Below, piece by piece: positions 10,786 through 21,963 of a stretch of 45,900 bases of DNA. The number at the start of each line of letters is the position of its first letter. The stretch's first letter is position 1. The position numbers were made by a program, and so were the translations under genes. Under the pieces are notes generated by a model, which was not told the DNA's origin, made no database searches, and saw only the letters and a program-made list of their open reading frames with translations. The DNA lies in assembly GCA_015680685.1 (NCBI GenBank), contig MNCI01037786.1:45288-91187 (forward strand). The letters run 5' to 3'. Source of the stretch: Gnetum montanum (Eukaryota; Streptophyta; Gnetopsida; Gnetales; Gnetaceae).

Positions 10786-12917
10786 TAGACTCATTTGGGG
10801 AGATTAGCTGCTGCACATAATATCCATATGGGTCAAGTTGCTAATAAGGATACTATTTCCTTGGTGATGGTATTCCTCATGATTTTGGGTGCTACCACTA
10901 TTGATATTGCTCACTCGGTTGTGGTGGAATTCCACTTGGATAATATGTTAAGGCTTGGTGGAGCTATCTTGGGTTACCTTGATGGTAAGGTAAACTTCGA
11001 GGTGCTTGCTATTTGTTCAATCATGTGTTGAGTGCATACATCGCAGAATCTTGCAGATGAGAGATTATAGGGAAACATCCCTTAGAATGGTCATATTAAC
11101 ATATTTCATATCCACTATCATTGTCTATTTTCGACTCCATAACCTATTCAATGATGGTAACTTTTCCCTTACCCTTTCTACATACATGTTTATATTCTCT
11201 CTTTTTTTCTTTTTTCATGATCACTACCTTGCTCTCTAGACTCCTCTACTATTTTAAAAATAGTTTAAAATCTATTGTCTACGGAATCCTACATTTGGTC
11301 TACCTTTGCTAAAACTTTTGCTATCATCTTTTTGGATAGGAAAAGTTTTCCTATTCACCATCTCTTTGAGTGGTGACTCTTCTTCATCCTCACAAAATCT
11401 TACTCTCCTCTTTTGAAGGGAAGGATTTCGGTTATACTCATCTACACTTTCTCTCTTCCATAGCTCACCTTCTTCCTTAGCAACTTGCTCCAATAGTCTT
11501 TGAATTTTATGCGACCTAAGCTTGGATAATGTTCCTTGGGCATAAGTCCCAAGGGTTCTTCTCATTTCATGCCTAAGCCCATTCATGAGATGGCACAATT
11601 GATCGCTTTGTGAATAACCATGGCTAAGAAAATGATGTAACAATGCATAGTATCGGCCCATGGTAGCATTCAAGGGTTCATGTTCTCCTTTTTTCCAACC
11701 TTGGATTTTCTTTTGCAAGTTAGACACTCAGGAGTACATTACTCCACCTACGAATGGATTTCGGTTCTAAAGACGAGTTCAATTTTCTGCTTCTTTAACT
11801 AATGTCTATGGGAACAACATAAGTTTTTTCCATTTGTTCTCTATGTTTTGTAAGGCACATGTTTCATGTAATGCTTGTAAATGATTTTGAGGATCAGCAT
11901 TGTATCCCCCTTCAAATCATGGGATATTGTTCATATCTAATCTTTTGATCCTACTATCTTTCTAGTGCCTTGTTGAAATTCTAATAGCCTCAGTTATGTT
12001 TAACATACTTTGAGTAGCAAGTAGGGGTTCATCGTGATCATCTCATCCATGGCATCTATGATGCCTATGTTGTTTCCTACTCTCCCTTCTTCTATGTTGT
12101 GACTCTCTAGAGTTCCCTCGTCCCCTTTCCTGGCTATTTCATCTATGAATTTCAAATTACCTACCTTTATCCCCATGGTCTTTTTCTTTATGTTGGTAGT
12201 TGAATATTGAAGGAGAGGATGAAGGAGATGATGAAGGTGAAGAAGAAGGAGAACCATCACCATGATAGTGTCTGCTATCTTCTCTTTTGCGGTCTTAGCC
12301 CAAATCATGATTGCAATTAGGATGTCCATATTTATCATGAGTTCATGTCCCTTTTTGGATCCTTTGTGCTCATGGGTATCATAACCTGGGTTATGAATAG
12401 TCAAATGAAGGTTCTAATACACAACCCCTTGGCCAAAGTCAAGGGGAGGAACATCGTTGTGTGGACGACTACCTGAGGCAGGTTCACCACGCTCATTTTT
12501 GCTTAAGACATGTGGTACATCCTACAACCACTTACTCTTCAAAGAATTATGATGTCTCTCCTACTGCAAATCCCTTTGATGTTGTGCCTCCGTGGGATGG
12601 TATTCTCTCGAGTCATGGTCTTGTACAACATATTTTGCATGTAAGTGTAGCATTCCAATTTGTGTGAGAGCACAAAGAAGCATGCTTGGGACTAAATAAT
12701 CGAGAGGTAATGCTATGTTACCTTCTAAGTCTCACCAACGTAGTTGTTCATCTTGATGGAGGATAAAGGTGAAGTCTGGTATATACTCATCAGAATGAAT
12801 ATACACTACTCAAACTTGTTGAAGGACTGGAGGATCAACGTCATGTGTATTACGTTGCCAATTGTTTCCTATTTCAAACCTAGGCAGTGAGGCACTTTCG
12901 TCTGAAGAAGGAGACAT
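10786..12917 (-). pseudogene. Element A gag (degenerate)
   Basis: This would encode the capsid/nucleocapsid polyprotein. The likely start is ATG at 12917, equivalent to E's ATG at 21964 by alignment of the leader. A low-complexity Ser/His/Asn region (about 12000-12400) is followed by the capsid core, best seen in the 151-codon open frame 11727-11272 (KKGEHEPLNATMGRYYALLHH, then a GYSQSDQLCHLMNGLRHE stretch). A charged Lys/Glu segment follows, then a Pro/Gln/Tyr-rich tail running to the insertion point. Frameshifts separate the pieces. Confidence 0.75.
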
Positions 12918-13034
12918 ACTTGTGTATTCAATGTGTAATGTATTCTTGTTTATTATTTTCTCAATCAACCCTATGGGTTCGTTCCAATGATGTGAATGAT
13001 TTCTAGTGTTCTAATTAGTGCACAAACAACTAAG

Positions 13035-13052
13035 TCCCTAGCAAAGGAACCA
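13035..13052 (-). promoter_or_regulatory. Primer-binding site of element A
   Basis: The minus strand reads TGGTTCCTTTGCTAGGGA one base after the LTR end CTCATCA. It is a degenerate match to the complement of the plant tRNA-Asp 3' end (TGGCGCCGTTGCCGGGGA). The better-preserved site in element E supports the assignment. Confidence 0.65.
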
Positions 13053-13053
13053 A

Positions 13054-13944
13054 TGATGAGTGGTGAGGTACCCCTACACTCAACCATACGAATACGAGTG
13101 TTTCACACACAATCTGATCAAATTTTAAGGACTAAGTGCTTATGTGCCCTTGTGGAACAAGGATGGGTTGATTAATCATTGTCTTTCCAAACTTACTTAT
13201 ATGTTATGATTGTATGGTTAAGTAAGCTTAAGGCATATGATTTTTATATCTTTTATGTTTCTATTTCCTATGCTAATAGGGAAGGAGAGAGGTAACTAAG
13301 TGAGTAATTTAACTAACTACTCATTAACTAAGTTCTAACTAATCCTAATACCAGCATCCATTCCCACTTGTCATACACATCCTGAACCAGTGCAACACTA
13401 CTGGGATTACCAAACGCTAATCGTTACTGGGTTACCAAGCATTACACACATGCTTGAAGTGATTGTACTTGTGTAATTTAATGATTTTCTTAATTGATCA
13501 AAATGAATTGCTGTGCTAATAATAGAAATGTAAAATGCATAAAATAAAATAAATGCATAAGAAAATAAAATAAAATAAATGCGTAAGAAAACAAATGTCA
13601 AGTGGTGCAAGGGTGAATCAAAGAGCTCATCTTTATTGCCATACACAAGGTGTGCTCAGGTACACAATTTTGGAATAAATATTTGTCCATACTTAGACAT
13701 CCTATTGCGGGCATTTGGAAAATACTCTAACCTTTAAATAGACTACAAGATTTTTGCTACTTGACTACTAAAAGACTTCCCTCCAATTGTGTGCCTGGGC
13801 ATTGTATTTATAGGCTTGGGAGAAACTACTCTAATAATTAGAGTGGTTACTCTAATAATTAGAATAACTACTAAAGTAACCACTAGAGTAACCACTCTAA
13901 TAATTAGAATAACTACTAGAGTAACTACTATAGTAACCGCTAGA
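13054..13944 (-). repeat. Element A 5' LTR (5' end altered)
   Basis: On the minus strand the LTR ends ...CTCATCA at 13054. It shares long blocks with E's LTRs, for example the segment around TTAAGCTTACTTAACCATA and the GTATTCGTATGGTTGAGTG end. A TATA box (CCTATAAATACA) lies at 13803-13814. The expected TGATGAG start is not found; instead the LTR dissolves into a minisatellite that abuts element D's LTR. Confidence 0.75.
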
Positions 13945-13948
13945 GTAC
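13821..13948. repeat. Minisatellite in the LTR of element A
   Basis: Interleaved near-repeats of CTCTAATAATTAGAGTGGTTA and AGTAACCACTAGAGTAACTACT types occur, with an overall period near 35 bases and several inverted copies. The 3' LTR stub of A near 1269-1313 has a single version of the same motif, so the array has expanded in the 5' LTR. Confidence 0.7.
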
Positions 13949-14589
13949 CTATGCATGACAGTGTTTGTGGTAATAAAGACAAGCTTTCTGATAAACCTTG
14001 AGGCACTTTGGATAGATTAGCTATTTTAATTATGAATTCAATGTTTTTTAATTATTTGTTAAATTTTTTCCCTTAGTTGTTAAATATTTTCTAGTGATTA
14101 CATTAATGAAGCAATTAAGCCATAGATTACACACATAAGTATGACCACTTCAAGCGTAACATGTATTCACTTGGTAATCTCAGTAGTGTTATTGCTTGGT
14201 ATGCCCAGTAGCATAGCACTTGGTTGCCTAGTAGCAGATACATGGGTTCAGGATGTGTACGAAAAGTGGGATAGGATGCTTATGTTAGGATTAGTTAAAT
14301 GCTAGTTAATTAGTTAATTTAGATTAGTTAATCAAATTTATTTTATCTATATTTTAAGCACCAAACTATAAAACACAAAATGATAAAAACTGGATGCCTT
14401 AGTTACACTTAACCATACCAATGAACATCACAAGTGTAATTGGAAAGACAATGAGTGACCTTAAGGCTAGATTTACTTCCTAAAGGACTAGTGCATAGAA
14501 AACTATAAAGTCCATGGAATTTGACTAGATCGCATGTGAATGCTTTGTGATTTGTATGGGTGGACATAGGGACACCTCACTGCTCATCA
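13945..14589 (+). repeat. Element D 5' LTR, 5'-truncated
   Basis: It corresponds to the inner part of C's LTR (38460 down to 37812) and ends TGCTCATCA before the PBS. The first 200 or so bases, including the TATA box that C has at 38577-38589, are missing; the minisatellite of element A takes their place. Confidence 0.8.
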
Positions 14590-14590
14590 T

Positions 14591-14608
14591 TGGTGCCATT
14601 GCTAGGAG
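14591..14608 (+). promoter_or_regulatory. Primer-binding site of element D
   Basis: TGGTGCCATTGCTAGGAG follows the LTR after one base. All four differences from the tRNA-Asp complement TGGCGCCGTTGCCGGGGA are transitions (C to T or G to A). Confidence 0.75.
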
Positions 14609-16740
14609 CTTTGTTTATGGAAAGTGTGCTATTTAGGTCTATGTGAATACCATTAATATCATTGTATGAGCCTCAAGGTCAATATCATTCCCACTATACA
14701 TAGAATTATAAAAGCACACTAATATTTTTTTTTGTTTTGAAAAAAGTCTTCTTCTTCTTACAAATACAAAGATATCAAACCACTGGTTCCACAAGAATGC
14801 AAGGTGGTATACACTCATCTAGATGAGTTTGTATCAAATTTCACCTTCATCCTACATCTAAATGAATAGATGTAATGGTGTAATATGGAGAGCAACATTG
14901 TCTTGCCCCTTGATCGATCTGTTCCTGAGATGCTATTAAAAATCCTCAAGAAGTTGAGCATAGCAAATATTCATGAAGAATATGTTGTGGATGGATATGA
15001 CACTCAAAACTACTATCCCATTGAAACACAATGTAAATGAGATCAATGTTAAGAGAAACTCCATAAAGCTATAGAAAGGAAACATTACACTAATCCCTTA
15101 TTCCTACTAAATCAAGATGACATTGAGGATCCTCCTACTAAAGGTTCTCAACATGAATATTCTCCACCCCTTGCTACTGATGATGAGGGTGTGAACTTAA
15201 ACCTGTGATCCACTATTCATAAGTTAGGTTTAGGAAAAAGTGACAACCAAGGTAGGGACTCAGGTAAACACCACAACAACAAGGGATCTAAGGATGGTGA
15301 TCGTAATAAACATAAGAGTGGTGGTGGACACTAAAGTGTCAATGGTAGTCCACCTTCCTCTTCATCCAATTTTGAACATTCCTCTTCATCTAATGGTTCT
15401 CATTGAAGCTATTATCGAAACAACTATGATGAATGTGATTAGCCAAACAATAATTACTATGAAGGCCACCAAAATCAAGGGGGTGGCCGAAACCATCATT
15501 GGTATCATAGACACAGTGATGATGATGAACCTCTATTGGCAACTCAAAGTATGCTCAACATTATGGAGGCAATGAAAATCCCAACTAGGCATAGGAAGGA
15601 TAGTGGGATCAAGTGCTTGAACATAAACAATATTCCAAGTTTTGAAGAGGGATATAAATCTAATCCACAAACACATCTACAAGCATTTCAAGATTCCTGT
15701 GCCTTATAGAACATAAAGAATGAGTGGCAAAAACTCAAGATTTTCACAAGGATACTCATTAAGAAAGCTAAAAGTTGGTACTAGTCCTTAGAGCTAAAAT
15801 CTATCCATTGATGAAGTACCATGCTAGAGCTGTTCAATGATAAATATCAAACATACTTTAGAGTGTCTAATTTGAGAAGGCAAACCCAAGGCAAGAAACA
15901 AGGAGCACGTGAACCCTTGGATGCTACCATGGGTTGATACTATTCATTCCTACACCAATGCCCTAGCCATGGTTATTCTTAGAGGGGACAACTTTGCCAG
16001 ATCATAGATAGGCTTAGAGTAGAAACTAGAAGTACCCTTGCAATATATGCCCAAGGAAGATTGTCTAAATTGAGATCTTATTAGATACAGAGGCTAATTG
16101 AGCATGTAGCAAAAGAAGAAGGTAAGCTAAAAAAAAAGGAAAGTATTGAAGAGTATAATAAAAACCCATCCATCAAAAAATGAGAGGTTTGATTTTGTGA
16201 TAAGGAGTCATCACTTGATGAAGTGGCAAACAGAAAGACCTTACTTATCCAAAAATATGTTTCTAACATTTCGATCATGGTTGACAAGTTATGGGACATT
16301 TTGGATGAAAAATTTCAAACCGCTTTGAAAATTGCTAAAGAATCCAAAGAATAAAATAGTGATTATAATTGTAGGAGATGAAAAGAAGTTGAACATGCCT
16401 ACTAAAGAGGTAAGGCAAAAGCTGCTACAATAGAGGAAGTTATGGAATCTAAGTCTAATGATGAAAATAAATGTAACATTTCCAATAAAAACATCCAAAG
16501 GGATGTTTCCTTGTAGTATTACACTTACAAGAGTCTAGAGTGTACACATTGAATCCTTGCATAGCATGTAGGCAAGCTCTAAGATGATTACCTTACCCTC
16601 AAGGAAGTCCAAGATAGTTCCACCCTACTCAAGGGAAAAACTCATATCTATATCCATACCATCCTCCACATCCCTCTGCACATACACCTCCACCTTTAAC
16701 CCAGTTATCTCCTACTCCATCCATGTAGGGTGAGATTCCT
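14609..16740 (+). pseudogene. Element D leader and gag (degenerate)
   Basis: Leader to about 14745, then gag by alignment with E and A. The start codon position (ATG in E at 21964) is mutated. The capsid core (about 15500-16140) has DDDEPLLATQSMLNIMEA, an LNINNIPSFEEGYKSN stretch, LELFNDKYQTYF, a QLCQIIDRLRVETR stretch, and a charged KEEGKLKKKESIEEYN segment. Stops include TAG at 15782-15784 (Gln expected). A CCHC-like knuckle is not preserved. A Pro/Gln/Tyr-rich linker follows to about 16900. Confidence 0.7.
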
Positions 16741-16899
16741 CCACAGCTATAACAACAAAATGCTATGATTGTTGTACACTCACAACCAATTTTTCAGCTG
16801 AGTGGTCTAAATAATGAATCACAAAAAAGACCTTTCTTCCAACCAAGTAGTCCTCTCTAGCCCTCACTACCTACTCCAGTTGATCATCCTACATCTCAA

Positions 16900-17463
16900 G
16901 CACCCTCATCCTCTACATCAAATACTTTTGAGTGCCCTTCAAACCAAGTGCTACCTAGGATCTGCACTATAATATTAACTCATGCAATTTCTGACTAGAT
17001 CAAGGCTGGCAATATTATGAAAAGATCTAATTCAAAAAATCCACTAACTTGTATATATATTATTGGACAAGAGCCATGTAAATCTCTTCTTAACTTTGGT
17101 TTCGGAGTCAATCTCATCTTCCATAACATGTACAAGGCTTAGAACCTACCACCTCTTTAGAAGAGCAACATTCATCTAGAATTAGCATATTCATCAATTA
17201 TTGTTCCTTTGATATTAGTAGAGGACATTGTGATCACAATTTGTGGGTGGTCCTATCTTACTAATTTTCTAGTAATCATGGTGGACAGCTACAAAAATGA
17301 CTTCCTCATCATCATGGGAAGAGCTTGGTTAAGCATGGTTGATGCAAGAATGGACATAAGGAACCTATCTTTAGAAATATCTAAGGGAAATGAGCTAGGT
17401 AAGATTGAGAAGAAGCATATTCCATGCATTGCGTATAGTGAGAATGGATGTAATTGCATGTAA
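16900..17463 (+). pseudogene. Element D protease (degenerate)
   Basis: It reads SLLNFGFGVNLIFHNMYKA, where the catalytic Asp is Asn and Leu-Gly is Phe-Gly. The intact 84-codon frame 17209-17463 follows, with CGWSYLTNFLVIMVD and the FLIIMGRAWLS motif. TAG at 17140-17142 replaces the Trp retained by A and C. TAG at 17158-17160 is shared with C. It is inactive. Confidence 0.75.
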
Positions 17464-17830
17464 AAGATTTGGTCCATCAAGAGCACATACATTAAGGCAT
17501 GCAATTACTGTGCATAAGAAATTGACATTCAAAGGTGTCTATACACAGTGGCCACAAGTAGGAGGGTACCTAGTGGCTAACAGCTAATTCAGATAGTAGC
17601 ACAATATGCATGGAGCTAACTAAGAGCTTAATATGTGCATATGTTAAAGGCATGGACAAAATTAAACAAGTTCATTCCCAACTCTTTGATGAAGATGATG
17701 ATACCTATTGGGGAGAGTTGAATATCCCTGATCACTTCAGGTAGTAGCCCTTAGAGCTAAAAAATTTATCAACTAGTATGGAGTATGCATTTTTAAAGAA
17801 TTTTAAACCAGTCATCACTAATGCCAAACT
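17464..17830 (+). other. Element D protease-RT linker
   Basis: Acidic spacer containing FDEDDDTYWGEL-type sequence, collinear with C around 34660-34920. No separate domain is recognised. Confidence 0.45.
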
Positions 17831-18830
17831 TACTTCTGAGTAAGAAAAACTTTGTTGAAAGTTGTGAAAAAATGGTTAATAGCCTTTACTTGGTTATATC
17901 TAGAGCTAATAGGAATTAATCCAAGGATATGCTAGCATTGCATCTACACCAACCTAACCATGAAGCCTAGAAGGTACTTATAAGGATAGCTAAATCCCAA
18001 ATTGAAGCAAATTGTCAAGGAGGAGATAGAGCAACTCCTCAAGGTATGGTTTATCTATCTAATTGTAGATAGTAAGTGGGTTAGCGCAATCATAATTGTA
18101 TCAAAGAAAGATGATAAATGGTAGGTCTGTATCGAGTTTAGGCTATTGAATATGGCAACGTTTAAGGATCACTTTCCTTTACCATTTGTAGATCAAGTAT
18201 TACACATCATATCTGGAAAATGTTATTATAATTTCTTGGATGGTTATAGTGGTTAGAATCAAATCCAAATTTCATGAGAAGGTCAAGCTAAGATAACATT
18301 CATGAATCACTAGGGGACTTTTGCATATTGTAAGATGTCATTTGATCTATGCAATGCCCCTACAAGCTTTCAACACTTGGTCCTTAGTATCTTTCAATAG
18401 AAGATCCGTAGTGGTATTGAAGTCTTCATGGATGACTTTTCCACCTATGGAGCTATCTTTTGGCAAGTCTTGGACTGACTTGAGCAAGCACTAAAAAGAT
18501 GTGTAGAGACAAACCTATGACTCAACTAGTAAAAGAGCCATCATATAGTCTAAGAAGGAATTGTTCTACGTTACCGAATTTTGAAAAAGGGGATTGAGGT
18601 AGAGCTAGAAAAGATAAGGATCATCCAAGGTATAACACACCAACTAGAGACCGTTAAAGATGTTTATTCATTCCTTGGACACACTGGTTACTATCGGTGA
18701 TTTATAGAGTATTTTTCTAAAATTGTAAAGTCGTTGGTAGAGCTTACAAAGAAAGATGCACCTTTCATCTGGACTAAGGAATGTGAACATGCATTTTAAC
18801 AATTAAAGAAGAAACTCATAGAAACACCAA
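17831..18830 (+). pseudogene. Element D reverse transcriptase (degenerate)
   Basis: Family pattern: AFTWLYLELIGINPRIC, a KEEIEQLLKV segment, the DSKWVSAIIIVSKK region, DHFPLPFVDQVL, LDGYSG (then a stop) NQIQ, GTFAYCKMSF, CNAPTSFQHL, and the active site FMDDF at 18425-18439. The connection segment has FLGHTGYYR. Stops: TAG replaces Trp before GTFAY (C still has TGG), TAG at 18408-18410 replaces Gln (shared with C), and TGA sits where Arg is expected in the VLD*LEQAL segment (shared with C). Confidence 0.85.
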
Positions 18831-19160
18831 TCCTACGAGTACTAGATTGGTCCAGATCCTTCCATATCATGATAGATGCATCTAACTATGCTTTGGGAGA
18901 AGTGCTCATGTAGATGGATGATAAGAAACATCCATACTACATCCACTGCATGAGTCAAAGCATTGTGAGAGCACAGTTATACTACATCACCATAGAAAAA
19001 GAACTAATGGTAGTGGTGTACGTGCTAAAAAAGTTTAGGCATTATGTGCTTGGTTACAAATTATTTGTGCATATAGACCATAGTGCAATCTGCTTCCTCA
19101 TGAATCAATCAATGGTAAGCTCTTGTGTCATACGATGGCTCGTGATTTTGTAGGAATTTG
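18831..19160 (+). pseudogene. Element D RNase H (degenerate)
   Basis: The three acidic positions are visible in IDASNYALG, YITIEKELMVVVY and HIDHSAICF. A stop TAG at 18911-18913 lies between the first and second, at the site where A and C also have TAG. From 18914 to 19153 the frame is open (79 codons). Confidence 0.8.
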
Positions 19161-20600
19161 ATCTCACTATGGTAGATTGAAAAGGGATCCAGAATGTGAT
19201 TGTTGACCACCTCTCTCACTTAAGATGGGATAATAAAGAGGAGGAGATCCTGCTCTCTGATCAATTTCCAGATGAACTCCACTTTACAAGAGTAATAAGT
19301 GAACAAACTCCTATAAAATAATATAGTATAATGGCATCCTCACCTAAATTTTCACTCAATAGATGCCACAAGACATGGATTTTAGTAAAAAGAAACAATT
19401 TCTTCATTAGACCAAATACTTCATGGAAATTAATGGACACCTTTACAAGGTGTGTATCAATGGCCTAATTCGTTGGTGTGTTGTTGACGAAGATCAACTA
19501 TGCATTCTCCAGGATGCTCATGAAGGACCTTACAGAGGCCACTATGCAAGGAGACACATGACTATAAAAATACTAATGGTAGGATACTATTGGCCTATAA
19601 TCTTTAGGGATGCCCACTAGTTTATCAAGTCTTGTGAACATTGTCAATGTGATGGGGGGATGACCACTTACATGGAAAGTCCTCAATAGTGGATCCAACC
19701 ACTGGAAATTTTTGACATATGGGGCATTGACATCATGGGTCCCATCACATCCATGTCCAATAGCAAGGCATATATTATAGTAGTAGTTGACTACTGCACA
19801 AAATGGGCAAAAGTACAACCATTACTGATTATACATCATCCACTACTACCAAATTTATACAAAAAAATATCTTGAATAGGTTTGGGATGCCACATTCATT
19901 AATTTTTAATAATAGAACTTATTTCATAGGTGCCACATTTAGAAAATTAATGCAACACTTGGGGGTAGAACATAAATTAACAACACATTACTAGCCCCAA
20001 GCCAATTGTCAAGCATAGGTAACTAACTAGGAGACTACAAAAATACTAATGTAAAGCATTAGAAAATATAGGAAATACTAGAGTACAAAGCTTAACGATG
20101 CTCTCTAGGCTTATCATTCAACTTAGAAACTTCCTATTGGCTATTCTCCTTATGAGTTAGTGTATAGAAAATTTCCAACACTCCCAATCCAATCCAAGCT
20201 CTGTACACTCTCAATGACCTATGATCTAAAATTTGACTTAAGTCTAGCATAGAAGGAAAGATTGATCAACCTAAACATGTTGGATGAAAATAAATTGTTG
20301 TCCCTATCGTTGAATGATGTGAACAAGGCATTCAGTAAGCAATGTCATGACCTTAGAATTAGGAAAGCAAAACTTCAACTAAGAGATAAGGTTCTCTAAT
20401 GGAACCCCATACATGTATCCTAAAAGAAAAAATTCCAAACATTGTGAGAGTGACCTTATATAATTGATCAAACCTTTTCCTCTGGGACCATGTTGATTTA
20501 CAAACCTAACAACCCAAATAGAAAGCAGTTTGTCAACATCCAGCAAGTAAAGCCTTTCTTAGAACCAAGACAGGCTAGTGTAAATGTCACCTCAATGGAT
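19161..20600 (+). pseudogene. Element D integrase and pol tail (degenerate)
   Basis: Zinc-binding region HEGPYRGHYARRH with CEHCQCDGG, then the core: FDIWGIDIMGP (first Asp kept), NNRTYFIGATF (second Asp now Asn), GVEHKLTTHY and QANCQA (the Glu codon is TAG). The C-terminal region has AYHST, PIGYSPYELVY, a RIRKAKLQLRDKVL stretch and QQVKPFLEPR. Frames shift repeatedly. It is inactive as an integrase. Confidence 0.8.
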
Positions 20601-21162
20601 GGACAATGATGTTTTATTTTTCTCCTTCCAACTTAGTTGTGGGGGAGATGGCCATCTATGCTAACCATCAAATCGGCTTCTCAATTTTTCTACTTTTCAT
20701 TTTTCACATTTTTTATTTTTACAAATTATTTATTTTAGAAAATTTTGATTTTTAGATTTTCTTAATTTTATACCATGGTTAGTACCTTTGAAACTTCTTA
20801 ATTATTTTACACTTTCTTATATATATTTTACTTTATTTTTCTTTCTTTTTATTTAAGTGTGATATTTTCTTATTTTTGCTAATAAAGAATGCTTTATTGC
20901 CATTGGACACAATGCCATTATTGTTGTTTACTAATGATTATTTGTGATTAATGTTGTGATTGTTAATGTCTAGTTTCTATTTTCAAATTATGATGTCAAA
21001 TGACATTGACATGGTTTATTTTTCATGGAATAGGTAGTGAGTCCACATCATCCACCCATTCAATGAACTCTATGGTTTTCCTTGTTCTAGGAATTTGAGG
21101 TCCCTTCCATTAAAGAAACTTTTAATTAATGAATGACCTTGGTAGTTTTGAAATTAGGAAGG
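20601..21162 (+). other. Element D 3' untranslated region, upstream part
   Basis: Starts at TTGTGGGGGAGATGGCC (purine-rich box at about 20638) and continues as very T-rich DNA, collinear with C 31470-31990 on the other strand. It ends in AAATTAGGAAGGATT, where C continues and D is interrupted by element E. Confidence 0.65.
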
Positions 21163-21817
21163 ATTCCAGAGTTAGAATAATTTCCATGTGCCCTCAGTAG
21201 GAGTCTTAAAGTGAACAGATCTTTATTCGAGCAAATTGTACCTCAGCACACATTTGTGTATGGCAATAAAGATGAACTTTCTGATAAACCTTGTAGCATG
21301 TGGACTAAGCTAAATAGGAATTAATTATTGTTAAATGTTTAAATTATTTCCTAGATAATTAATCTCTCTCAACCCTTGACTCTCCTAGTTAAGTGCACTT
21401 AGTACAACCACTTCGAGCATGTGTGTAACACTTGGTAACCCAGTAACAAGTAGCATTTGGTAATCCCAGCAGTGTTGCACTAGTTCAGGGTGTGTGCAAC
21501 AAGTGGGAATGGATATTGGTGTTAGGACACTTAGAACTTTGTTAGTGAATAGTTAATGAAAGTTAGTCACTTAGTCCTCTTCACCTTTCCCTATTAGCAT
21601 AAGACATTTAAAAAGATAAAAGATATAGAAATCTTATACCTCAAGCTTACTTAACCATATAACCATGACAATACAGCTAATTTTGGGAAGACAACGATTG
21701 ATTAATCTTAAGTGTGCATTAGGGCGCATAAGCACTTAGTCCTTGAAATTCAACCAGATTGTGCGTGAGCTGCTCGTATTCATATGGTTGAGTGTAGGGA
21801 TACCTCGCCACTCATCA
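21163..21817 (+). repeat. Element E 5' LTR, 5'-truncated
   Basis: Matches 27435-28074 closely from ATTCCAGAG(T/A)TAGAATAATTTCC to the end ...CTCGCCACTCATCA. The first 143 bases, holding the palindrome and TATA box of the 3' LTR, are replaced by D sequence. Confidence 0.85.
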
Positions 21818-21818
21818 T

Positions 21819-21836
21819 TGGCACCGTTGCCAGGAA
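21819..21836 (+). promoter_or_regulatory. Primer-binding site of element E (tRNA-Asp type)
   Basis: TGGCACCGTTGCCAGGAA begins one base after the LTR and is the best-preserved PBS in the window: 15 of 18 positions match the complement of the plant tRNA-Asp 3' end, from my memory of that tRNA. tRNA-Asp priming is known for Athila-type elements. Confidence 0.8.
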
Positions 21837-21963
21837 CTTAGTTATTTGTGTGCTATGTAGAACATAGGAGATCATTCATATCATTGGGATGCTAGAACAA
21901 ATCCTTAGGGTTCATCAAAAGAAAAATAAGACGACAGTAAATAGCACACCAAACAAGACAAAA

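Larger units (their letters stand above)
1269..13944 (-). mobile_element. Element A: degenerate Athila/Tat-like Ty3/gypsy retrotransposon, split by insert H
   Basis: On the minus strand the order is 5' LTR (13944 to 13054), PBS, gag, protease, reverse transcriptase, RNase H, integrase, a long 3' untranslated region, a polypurine tract, and a 3' LTR reduced to about 45 bases. Protease before RT and integrase last is the Ty3/gypsy order. The tRNA-Asp PBS and the protease motif point to the Athila/Tat branch. The element is interrupted at 7247-10780; gag homology resumes exactly across the gap when compared with element E. Many stops and frameshifts make it a dead copy. It lacks the coiled-coil ORF3 seen in element C. 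Confidence 0.85.
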
